Positions 38,001 through 50,000 of a stretch of DNA of 64,000 nucleotides are shown here, piece by piece. The first letter of the stretch is position 1; each line of letters begins with the position of its first letter. Position numbers and translations under genes: made by a program. Source of the DNA: Symsagittifera roscoffensis. Its lineage: Eukaryota; Xenacoelomorpha; Acoela; Convolutidae. Under the pieces are notes generated by a model that saw only the letters and a program-made list of their open reading frames with translations, was not told the DNA's origin and searched no databases. The stretch is taken from the NCBI RefSeq assembly GCF_963678635.1, contig NC_087064.1, positions 31,410,369-31,474,368 of the forward strand, in the 5' to 3' direction.

Positions 38001-41000
38001 AAGGGTTGGAGAATAGTAAATCGATCCACAAGGTTCAGGTATAATTAGAACACAGGTAGTTCGTTAGATACTATTTTAATACTTACTAAGATTTAAGGTT
38101 TAGCCTGGGTCAGATAAGAGGGGAGATTAAGTGAAGGATGAATAACCGAAGTTCTTCACTGTTTAGCTTAATTTGAATGGTTAGTGTGATTGAAAAATTT
38201 CTATTAGTCCTGGGTCTTTAAAAAGTGTTGGGTTGTGAATCGACGTTTGAGGTCGTTAGACACTTTATTATTGGGTGGGGGAGAACAAAATTGTTCTTTT
38301 GATCCAAGGGAAGCCCTGATGATCTAGTTTAAGATTGAATAAATTGAGATGAAAGAAAGATAAAAATTTAGATAAGGTTTTAACGAAAACTTAAATTTAT
38401 TTGATAGAAATTTTAGTGTTTGATGATATTAGTGGTTTAAATGATTGCTATTATGTTTAGGTGATGAAGCGGGGGATGACAGGATGATTTCTGTATACTA
38501 ATAATTAATGATCATTTCAACTTATTTTTATTTTTTCTTTTAATAAAATTTTTCAGATAAGTTTTTCAATTTTACTGCAGATTTAGAGGGAACGATTTGA
38601 GATGTTTTTATAAATCGCTATTGTACAATAGTAAAAAGGATTTAGCGCTTGTAATAATCATTGAAGATTTTTCTTCAAGGTTTCTATGTTTTGAAATGAA
38701 AATCAAATTCCTTGTTAATAAAATCCTAAATATAAAAGTTTGGTCTGGCTTTTGCCGTACGACCATGAAATTTAATGGTAAGTTCTTTCGTAGTCGTAGA
38801 TCGTCTCTTGTCCGAGGTCTTCTTCCAATGCCTGGTAGTTCTATTATTGTGCGGTATCGAGGTTCTGATATATTGAGTCGTAGAGACATTTCAATTAGAT
38901 TATGATCATGTAACATTTTTGATAATATTTTTGTCTAATTTTAATCTATCTGTTAGTTCTAAACTAATTTGTTTTTTAAGGTCTCGATCGAGACTTATGG
39001 TCGCACCAGATGAGTTATGTTTTAATGTCTAATTCATAGAGTAATTTTGGATAGGGTACACCGTCTGCTCGTCACGCTATCTTATTTTCGGCCGGATAGA
39101 TTCGTGCAACTTCTTAGTCTAATACCGATCCTAATCTTACTCTTATATCTACTAGTCGCAGGGTGTTTAACTAGTTTCTGCTAGGCTCAATAGATCTAGA
39201 GTATACTGGCTTATTGCGATTGCTAAAGTTTTCTTGGACAGGTAATTAATTTCTAAGTTAAATTCAAATCTCTCTGGTGCTGAAATTACAAGTAATTTCA
39301 GCACTTACAAATAAGTGGGTTGTTAGTTAGATGGATTGTGATTGGTTAATAATAAATATTTTATAGAGATAAAATATTCGATTTATAACCAAATAATAAA
39401 TATAGTTTATATCTGGTACCAAATTGAATCTATTTAGGAATGATAGTCAGAATTTCAAAAAAAAAAACAAAAAACAGTGATTGAACATTGTTGGTTTAAA
39501 TTAAGGAAAACTAGAAACACGATTATAAATGATTGTGTAAATCAGGGGCAGATCTAGGGTTTTCTCGAAGGCGGCGATTTTTCGAGAAAAAAAAATTGAA
39601 AATTTTGTCGACGTTTTTTTTAGGTCGACCAAATTGATTTGTTGAGCTCCCCAATTCACTAAAAAGACCGATATTTCAAAATAGTACCAGGGGGCCCCCT
39701 TGGGTCGGCAGGGGGTCGAATCTCTGAGAAGGGGGGGCATCCGATAACCTCCCCCGCACCCCGCAACCCGCACCCCCCCCCCCCCCCCATTATTCCGCAG
39801 CTGGTGTAAACTAAGGAAAAGGAGAAATATATTTTTTTATTTTAATCTGGAACAGATGCTCTTCTTTTTTTTCTAGCTTTGGGCCGTACAACAGAAAAGA
39901 CCCTGAAATCTTCGTATAAATTTATAATGATTTTGTTTTGTGAACTTAATGACTTAGCAGCTGGTTCGAATAGGTTTCTTCAGTCTTTATTCTGTTGCAA
40001 AACTAGTTATTTGCAGCATTTCTTCGAACAACACTGCAGCAACATTCTTGTTATTTGTACGACATATTTTATTTGCAGTTCCAAATTTGACGTCAGAAGA
40101 TATTTGATATAGTGTGTGTCGTGTTTGAAAGATCATTATTAAAGGACCATCAAAAATACCAATTGACGATAGCTTCGGAACTCTTAAAACAAGAAGATCG
40201 CACAGCGAATAAGCAGAAAGTTTCGGAAGCTGATAGAATATGGGCCATTACTGGATTCTTATTCATAATCCTACGGTTATGACAAACTCGTAATAAACCT
40301 TGTACGTCACGCTTGTACTTTGAACTAAATGAGTTGCTCTAGTATGTCGCTTGTGATGTTGTTTCTACAAATATTACAGAAGCATTACTTGCGTCAGTGA
40401 ACTGAATACACGTGTTTTACATCAATTACACTTTTGGATGTTAAAGCTATTCATTTTTGCTTTTCATCGCTGAAACTTCAGTTGTTGGGGTTTAATTTAT
40501 ACCAATCACCAAACAATTCAAATAAAAATTTGAAAAAAAGCATAACTAATAAATAGTTTCTGTTTTTCATAGATAAGGAAGAATTAATTTTGGTTCCTAA
40601 CTTATGTCAGTGAGGAAATAAACAAAGCTATAATGGTCGAGTTGAACGTGATGCTGATTGGAGATACGAGGGTGGGCAAGACTTCGTTCGTGAACACGAT
40701 TGCCAACAGGCGCGACTGGAAACGAGTCGGAGGCGACAATGGAGAGTCCACCACTATTGGTGTGCTTTGTTAGCACTATTTTTGCGGAGAGGGGGGGGGG
40801 GGGGGGGAGGGGGAGCAAAAAGTTTCCAATTCATGCAGGAAAAAATTGGTTAAATTTCAAGCCAGTAATTTGAACGCTTGAAAACTGATTGAAAAATTTC
40901 TTTTAGCGCTTAAATCTTAAGGCTTATCAAAAACCCCACGGTGACGTGGCTCTATATTTTTACTAGGCTGGGGGGGGGGGCAAAAAATCTACCAGCATTA

Positions 41001-44000
41001 GCTTAAGTTTTGCTGGCTATGTTCAGAAGTGTCGGAGTGTACGACGCAGTTGAGCGGAGGGAAGACTCTGAACATCTACGACACTCCGGGCATGAATGAC
41101 TCACAGTTGCGACTGTCCAACAAGGAGATCAGGACTAAGTTAGAGTACCATCTGAGCACTTCACTCACCACTGCTGTGGATGCATTCCTTGTCTTCGAAA
41201 GTCTCCGAAGTGAGTTTGAATTTTGACAATTTTAAACATATTTCATAGCTAGAAAACACTTTTTCTCAAATCTTTATTGAATATTTTTTTTTCTCGACTT
41301 TTGTCGACATGCGTCGAATAATTGTTCACATTTTATTAAGGTTTTTGGATGACTTATTGTACCAAAAAGCAGAAAACAGAATCGACATACCATTTAAACT
41401 TAACAACTGATCATACTATGTTGCTCAGCATCGAAACCAATAGCGCGATATAAAATAGGACAATCTGTTTCAGAGAATTCAGTTGGCGCCATTAACATCT
41501 TTCAAGTTCTGTAATCGTTCTGTGTTTCTCATAGGTGAAGCGATAACAATGCGGCGAAACTTGGCAACCCTGACTCAAACATTCGGACCACAAGTAACGC
41601 AGTCGTGCATTGTCGTGTTGACAAAAGAACCCCAAAGCGAAGCCAGAACACGAAATCTGCAACAGATTTGCTCCGATCTGAAAGTGCCGGCTGTTTTCTG
41701 GGAAAATAGTCACGTTGAGCCAGACTCAGGTGTCTGGAAAAGCCTGGATCCCAATAAGTTAACAGCCCAGGTAAATAACTTGATAACCAAAATTGGAACT
41801 GTGAAAAAGTACGAGCTCACAACTCTTCAGGCGCTGAAAAACGAGATAAACACCGAAGCAAATAGACGACGAAACGCCGAACCAACACAATACGAGACGA
41901 AAAGCTATACAATCCAGGTTCCTTATTTGGAACCAGAAGTTAGAAATGTCACTAAGCAGAGACCGGTTATAAAAGATAAATGGGATGGCGAAGTGGGAAA
42001 ATGGATTGGGAGAAAGAAACAATATGTAGTTTATGAAAACTACACAGAGCAAGAGACTATTTACCACGAACGGTCTCGCAACGAGACCAAAACGCATCAA
42101 GTGGCGGTTCCGAAGAAACCTATAGAGTACTACGTTGATATAGTCAAGAAAGAACGTGTTGCAGCGTTCAAGCGGCAGTTAATGCAGTAACTATAAATAC
42201 TGATTGAAAACTATTTCAATATTTTGAACCAACTTTTGCTTGAAAAATTTCAAATCATAACTCTTATACGATTGATGATTTAATTTTACATGCGCTGCGC
42301 ATTGCCCGCCTTGCATTAGTTAATTCTCGAATTAAAACTTATCCGTAGCAATCTTTTCATGCAAAATCACCTTAGTTCACCTTTTCGTCATTTAATAGGT
42401 GAACATATAAAAACCAGTCCTGAGCTTGCGTGCAAGCTTTTAGACTTTGTAAAAAAACTTTCCCATAGAAGTGATCAGATCTGAATCAGAGGTGCTCAGC
42501 TTTGAATCAGATCTGATCATACATGCTTTTGATTCTGACTCATAGACCCATCAGAGCAAACAAATGTTTAAAAAGTGAGCGAATCAAAACACCATAGATA
42601 ATGTTGAAATATTTTTACATTTCATTACAACAAACAGATATCGAAAACTTTTCTAATTTCCAAAAATTTAATTTGTTGTTGAATTTCGATCTTTTTTGAA
42701 ATTATTTATTTGCCGCCTAAAACAGCTTCTGATTTATGTTACAACAAATAAACAACGTTTTAAATCCAAACTCTTACAGCTTTTCAGAAATTATCAGGTC
42801 TGCGGTAGGTTTGTGTCAAGATATGCGCATGCATAAAATAGACATGCTTCAGATCTGTAGCAGTCCTGAAAAACTCAAGCTTTTACAGTGACCAGATCTG
42901 ATTTTACTGCAAAAATTCAGTACGGGTAGAGAATATTAGAGAAAAAAAAATAAAGCGAAAAAGCTCATTGTTTCAAACATTAAAGGTCAATTTTAGAAGC
43001 TACTTTATAATGGAAGTCATTCATTGCTTCCGTATACGAGGAAACCTTAAAAAATCAAATATTAAAAAATTTGAAATTAAACATTGTAGAAAAAATCGTC
43101 GGCTATATTTTTCAAAACAGTCCTAAATCGAGCTTATCACAAATCTTCTGGAAACCATTTAGCCACACGATTTGGATTGTTTGCGCTATCATCAAACTCT
43201 TTTTATTGCTTTCTCACAATTAGGAGATGACAATGATAGCCAAAAAATTGTTGAAAAATTATTCTGAACAAAACTATTTTAGCTGTCAGCCAATCACGAA
43301 CAGTTGCGGTATCATCTGCCTCCATTTGAAGCTTACACAGAACTATACAAAACCCATTGGGACGAATTTTTATCTTGTAAAGTTTTTTTTGCACGATACG
43401 CAACCACTCCACATCTAATTAGAAAAAAAAATCAATTATTATGGATTTTTATGGTCTAAAATGCAGCCAATATGATCAAATCTCATGTCACCCTCAGACA
43501 AGGAAATGAATAAACACGATTATAATTCATTGATTTAATATACTCCATTTCTTTAAAATTAAAACCAATAGATTGGGAAATCAATTTTTTGTTTCCTGTT
43601 TTCTGAATTTATCAGATGCGTAATGCAAAAAATTGCAAATTGATCTGACTGCACGGCCTACTTGATTTCTAAACCTACACCGCGTCGTAAAATGATTCCC
43701 CTCCCCTTCCAATCCCCCTCTTCCACCATTCCCCCCTTCCACCACCCCCCCCCCCCCACAACACCAACCCACAAGGTTTGCACCCCACCCCTTGCCCCAG
43801 CAGTGTGAGTTAGGATGGATCTCTAACTCATAGAATAATTTCGGATAGGGTACACCGTCTGCTCGTCACGCTATCTTATTTTCCGCCGGATAGATTCGTG
43901 CAACTTCTTAGTCTAATACCGATCCTAATCTTACTCTTATATCTACTAGTCTCAGGGTGTTTAACTAGTCTCTGCTAGGCTCAATAGATCTAGAGTATAT

Positions 44001-47000
44001 CGGCTTATGCGAGTTAGTTCCAGAATGAGAACAACTGTATTGTAAGTTTAATTCAAATTGCTCTGGTGTTGAAGCTACAAGTAGTTTCAACACTTACAAA
44101 TAAGTGAGTTGTTAGTTTGATGGAGTATGATTGGTTAGTATTTAATATTTTATAGAGATAAAATATCATAATAATAGCCAATGATAAATACTAGTTTAGA
44201 TCTGGTTCCACCCATCCGGGGTTTAGAGAGTTTTAGTTTATCAATGTTCTTATTGTAGTGTAGGATGGATGATGGTGATTTTTCTTTAGATGTTGCGAGC
44301 ATACTCTTTTTTCTGGTACTGGTTGATTTTAGAGAATAGGAATGGTCTAATCACATTCGAGAGTGTCGTTTAGTTCGACTTTGGATGCACTGCCTGGTGA
44401 CTTGGATCTGTACGTATACTTGAACATCGAGATGGCAATTGTTCTGTCGCAATGGGTTTCCTTTGCTGCGATGCCAAGTCGTACTTTAATCCGTTGAGTG
44501 TAGTGACTGTAGGCAGCATATCGGGTGTATTTTGCTATTCCGTAGTTGGAGTGTGATTGGGTTGTCAAATTCCTTGCTGCTCGTCTTTGGGCTGTATGTA
44601 ATCTATATACTGCATTGTATCATTTACATATACAAATCTTTGTTAATTCTGTTTTTAGTTATGATCTTGTATTAATTTTTATCGCAAAAGCGTTCTTCTT
44701 TAGTTCGGTTATTTTTGAGAGAATAATATATCCAGTTGTAAGCTTGTTTTAATCCGGTTTGAGTACCGTGCGTTTTCTTTTCTTAATCATGCTGTTAGGT
44801 TGTAGTTTGTGGTGTTTAGTAAGCTTGCGTTGGTTAGTTTGGATTATTACATAATTCCTTTCCAACCGGGTTAAAGGAAAATTTGAAATGTTAAAACTGG
44901 TTAAAGTTATTATCAGTGAAAGTTAAAAAGTAAATTCATTATTTTAAACAAATCTTTGTGGGCGAGCAGTGCGAATTTGGATAGAATTTATGGGCGAGTG
45001 AAAATTTAAAACTACAAAGAAGCGTCTTTGAAAAGGTTAGTACTGCTTTAATTTTATAGGCAATTTTTTTAAATTTACTACTTTGAAATTATTAATTTGA
45101 CGGCTTTATTTGGGGGAGTTGAAATTATCAATTTATTTTCATTTTAAGAATATTTACTGCATATGGGAAAAGAGTTCATATATCAATTTAATGCTGTTTT
45201 GGGGGTAAATTTTACTGCTTCATTTATTGTAATTGGTTCATCTAAATTTATGATTTTAGAAAAAAGTTTTCTGTTTTTTGTTTCGTTTTTCTCTTTTGTA
45301 GATGATTGATGATCGTACCTGTGAAGACTAAAGAAAAAAAGAAAACATTTATTAAGATTGGTTAGTTTTGTTTCGAATTTATTAGAATAATTTATTTAAT
45401 TCGTACTTAACTTATTCGTCGGGGTTAGTTTAGCTAGTAAGCAAATGATGTATTTAGTTTGGAGAAGTGGCCAAAGCAATTCGAGTGTGGTCTGGTTATT
45501 TATTGGTTTTTTGCCAAGTAGGTTCGGTTTAAGCAATTTTTGGTGAGGGGAAGTTTGGAGGGCTATTAAGGGACTTCCTAGTTTTATTTTTATTTATTGG
45601 ATGATCGGGGGTATTTGAGAATTATTTGTACTTTAGGCTAAATGATCATGTCGATTTTGTTCTTTAAGTTAATTTAATATTTTTGCTTGAGGGTATTTCG
45701 AGGTCTAAGCTGGGACAATATTGTTGATTTTTGTTCTAGTTGATAGGAGAGGGTTGCAATTTTGAGGTTTGGTTTATTTCAGTTGTCAAATTTGAGCGGG
45801 TTGCTTATTTCTGACCCGGAGGTCTTAAAGTTATGGTTAGAGATACGCTTGAAGGTTATTATTTGTCGGCTAAAGAAGTCGTGTCGAAAATGGGGCGAAG
45901 ATTCGGAAAAGTTCTTATTGGCTGAAATTGAATTAATTTGTTCAAAAGCCTTCCAGCATGAATTTTGAGAAAATGTTTGGTCCATGAAAATATCTTCAAG
46001 AGGTGAAAATGTTCATTAATTTAAAGTGGTTTTTGAAATTCAACTTTCCTTAATATTTTAGATTGGGGGATGAATGTTTTGTAATCTTTTCGTGGCTGAT
46101 TACGAAGTCGCGATGATTGTCTATGTGGAGATTTTTCTTTTCGATCTTGTGGTATAATTTTTTCTTCTAGTTTTCGATTTTTTCTTTCTGTTTGAGTGAT
46201 TTTTTTTGTTGTCTAAGTTTTTTGATATTTGTTTGGGAAGTTCTTTGTCCTTTTTATCTAATTGTTTTTAGATGGGGACATATCAGTGCTTTGATTTTGA
46301 TGTTGTTCTGAGCTATTTTGAATATCTTTAAGTCATGTAAAAGAGTATAGTTGAGTAAGTTCTCGAAGTGCGTACTCTTTTGGGTAATAAGGTAAAAGGT
46401 TGTTTCGATGTTGAACGATTTTTGTTTTGCTTAAGCCTAAAGGTTTGTATGTTACATCAGTGGGTTTATCAATTATTTGATACGGTCCTCTTCGGAGTGG
46501 TTGTAATTTTTTAGAAATTCCTTTGTGTTGTAAAATTCGGAATTAAAACATATGTTACGACTTTTAAATTTTTAGCTGGGGTAAATCGGGAATTTATTTG
46601 GGAATTAATATTTTGTCTTTGTAATAATTTTTTTTTACTTTCTGGTAATTTTTGTTGTGATTTTTGTCTCTGCTTAAAATTCATTCGGTGTGTGAACAGG
46701 AAGCTCATTTTAAAATTTGTGGATGATGAAAGTGATTTTCATCGTGGGTATGTAGTGGTAGATTATAACATATTGATTTTATAGTGGGTTGACAATAAAC
46801 TTGTGTATTTTTTGTTTGATTGGCATGTTAAGCAATCCTTGCATAATACTAAATAGGTGTCCATATATTCAGTGGAGGTTGCAGTGCGTGTTTATCGGGG
46901 TGCAAAGTACTGCTACGCTCAAACTCTATTATCATACAATTTTTTTTTTCACTTTGCATTTTCTTTGTTTTTCACATTATTGAAATCTTAAAAAGTTTCT

Positions 47001-50000
47001 CCCTAGCGCAATTGAAAGAGTGAAGGATGAATAACCGAAGTTCTTCACTGTTTATCCTAATTAGAATGGTTAGTTTGATTGAAAAATTTCTGTTAGTCCT
47101 GGGTCTTGAGGAAGGGTTGGGTAGTGAATCGACGTTTGAGGTCGTTAGACACTTTACTAAATGTGTGGGGGAGAACAAAATTGTTCTATTTGATCCAAGG
47201 ATAAGCCCTGATGATCAGGATATTCATCTAATTTTTCATCCTAGTCATAGCCAAGGGTCATTTCTAGGGCCCAACATGCTTAGAATTTTGATTTTTTTCT
47301 CTAGTTTTGAATAGTTTGGAAAAATATGTCCAAATTTCTTGTTTTTTGGTGGATTTCAGAGGTTTGGGTTGGGACGCGAATTTTTCTCTGTTGATCTTCT
47401 GGGGCTGCTTTTATTAACTAATCTGGGTCTTATAGGCTTTATCTTGCGTCTCGTAAAATAAGGTTTCACGATTTTAGGGAAAAATTGAAAAATTTGACCT
47501 AAAGTCCATTAAAAATTGTGCCATTTTTTGCCTGTTTTTCGAGGGTTTTTCGTGCAATTTGTGTCTTAAACTTTATTTTTTTGTGCTCAAAATGGTGTCT
47601 AACATTTACGGACAATTATTGTCGGATTTTCTGTAACTTAATTGGTGTCACCTTTTAAATTCAGTTTTTTGGTAGTTGCGTTTCTTCGTTTTGAAAATCG
47701 TTTCCTAATAATTTGTTTTTGTTTGTTAATAATTTCTTTCTTAGTGTTTGTCTTTTTGTTCTTATGTATACTATTGTTAGTCTGTGTGGTGTGATTTTTG
47801 TCGTTAATTAAACAATTGTGTATTATGAGTGTTTGTTTGTTTCCTAAAATATCTCTTGACATAAGGTTTAGGATGATCGATGCAATATTTGGGTTAATGA
47901 TTTCCAATGTCTTAAACTGTTAATTCTTACAATTTTTTGTGGTTAGCTTATTTTGGGTCGTATTGATGGGTTGGAGAGAAAAGCGTATATTGATTCCGAA
48001 CAATGATTTTTACTTTCTCGTGGCTAGTCTAAGTTAAGGTGTTAACTTACTTAATCTTACTCAGGGGTAGTGATTGTGTTCAAGGGTTGGAGAATAGTAA
48101 ATCGATCCACAAGGTTCAGGTATAATTAGAACACAAGTAGTTCGTTAGATACTATTTTAAACTAACTAAGTTTAAGTAGTATTCTGGGTCAGGTAAGAGG
48201 GGGGGGGGTCAAGTGAAGGATGAATAACCGAAGTTCTTCACTGTTTATCCTAATTAGAATGGTTAGTTTGATTGAAAAATTTCTGTTAGTCCTGGGTCTT
48301 GAGGAAGGGTTGGGTAGTGAATCGACGTTTGAGGTCGTTAGACACTTTACTAAATGTGTGGGGGAGAACAAAATTGTTCTATTTGATCCAAGGATAAGCC
48401 CTGATGATCAGGATATTCATCTAATTTTTCATCCTAGTCATAGCCAAGGGTCATTTCTAGGGCCCAACATGCTTAGAATTTTGATTTTTTTCTCTAGTTT
48501 TGAATAGTTTGGAAAAATATGTCCAAATTTCTTGTTTTTTGGTGGATTTCAGAGGTTTGGGTTGGGACGCGAATTTTTCTCTGTTGATCTTCTGGGGCTG
48601 CTTTTATTAACTAATCTGGGTCTTATAGGCTTTATCTTGCGTCTCGTAAAATAAGGTTTCACGATTTTAGGGAAAAATTGAAAAATTTGACCTAAAGTCC
48701 ATTAAAAATTGTGCCATTTTTTGCCTGTTTTTCGAGGGTTTTTCGTGCAATTTGTGTCTTAAACTTTATTTTTTTGTGCTCAAAATGGTGTCTAACATTT
48801 ACGGACAATTATTGTCGGATTTTCTGTAACTTAATTGGTGTCACCTTTTAAATTCAGTTTTTTGGTAGTTGCGTTTCTTCGTTTTGAAAATCGTTTCCTA
48901 ATAATTTGTTTTTGTTTGTTAATAATTTCTTTCTTAGTGTTTGTCTTTTTGTTCTTATGTATACTATTGTTAGTCTGTGTGGTGTGATTTTTGTCGTTAA
49001 TTAAACAATTGTGTATTATGAGTGTTTGTTTGTTTCCTAAAATATCTCTTGACATAAGGTTTAGGATGATCGATGCAATATTTGGGTTAATGATTTCCAA
49101 TGTCTTAAACTGTTAATTCTTACAATTTTTTGTGGTTAGCTTATTTTGGGTCGTATTGATGGGTTGGAGAGAAAAGCGTATATTGATTCCGAACAATGAT
49201 TTTTACTTTCTCGTGGCTAGTCTAAGTTAAGGTGTTAACTTACTTAATCTTACTCAGGGGTAGTGATTGTGTTCAAGGGTTGGAGAATAGTAAATCGATC
49301 CACAAGGTTCAGGTATAATTAGAACACAAGTAGTTCGTTAGATACTATTTTAAACTAACTAAGTTTAAGTAGTATTCTGGGTCAGGTAAGAGGGGGGGGG
49401 GGTCAAGTGAAGGATGAATAACCGAAGTTCTTCACTGTTTATCCTAATTAGAATGGTTAGTTTGATTGAAAAATTTCTGTTAGTCCTGGGTCTTGAGGAA
49501 GGGTTGGGTAGTGAATCGACGTTTGAGGTCGTTAGACACTTTACTAAATGTGTGGGGGAGAACAAAATTGTTCTATTTGATCCAAGGATAAGCCTTGATG
49601 ATCAGGATATAAAATTAATGAAATGAAATTTAATTGAGATAAAGGTGAATTAAAGATCCAAGGGAAGCCTTGATGATCTGAATGTTTAGATAAAGATAAT
49701 TTATTTTATGTTAAGTGAAATTAATTTAAAGATCCAAGGGAAGCCATGATGATCAGAATATTTAGATAAAGTTAATTTATTTTAATTTAAGTGAAATTAA
49801 TTTGAAGATCCAAGGGAAGCCTTGATGATCTGTTATTTTAAGTGAATTTAATTTAAGTGAAAACAAGAATAGGCCTTGATAACTTTTAGGTAAAGGTTTA
49901 AAGGAAGAAAAAATTAAGTGTTTAGTTTTGATGATGTTAATGTTTTGAGATTTGCTGTTATATTTTAGGTGACAAAGCTGGGATGAAAGGATGATTTATT

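Larger units (their letters stand above)
33779..39421 (-). mobile_element. Element A: 5' part of the E1-family retrotransposon
   Basis: 5' LTR (39011-39421), primer-binding site, leader with a small ORF, and gag, truncated within gag at about 33779. Pol, env and the 3' LTR are missing. Gag is broken by stops and frame changes. Part of it lies in the 1374-bp duplication. It occupies receptor intron 2, in the same orientation as the receptor. Confidence 0.85.
47019..49610 (-). repeat. Tandem repeat of 1193 bp in element B, 2.2 copies
   Basis: Units 47019-48211, 48212-49405 and a partial 49406-49610. Unit 2 differs from unit 1 essentially by one G in a poly-G tract near the junction. Each full unit carries a leader piece and one copy of the small ORF below. 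Confidence 0.92.

Noticed and set aside
41483-41534. Extension of GTPase exon 3 to 41483
   Set aside because: Open by chance; joining exon 2 there gives the wrong phase, while the acceptor at 41534 fits exactly.
47027-47314. Repeated + strand ORF of 95 codons (also at 48220 and 49414)
   Set aside because: Antisense to the leader of element B; repeated only because the DNA is tandemly duplicated, no conservation in element A.
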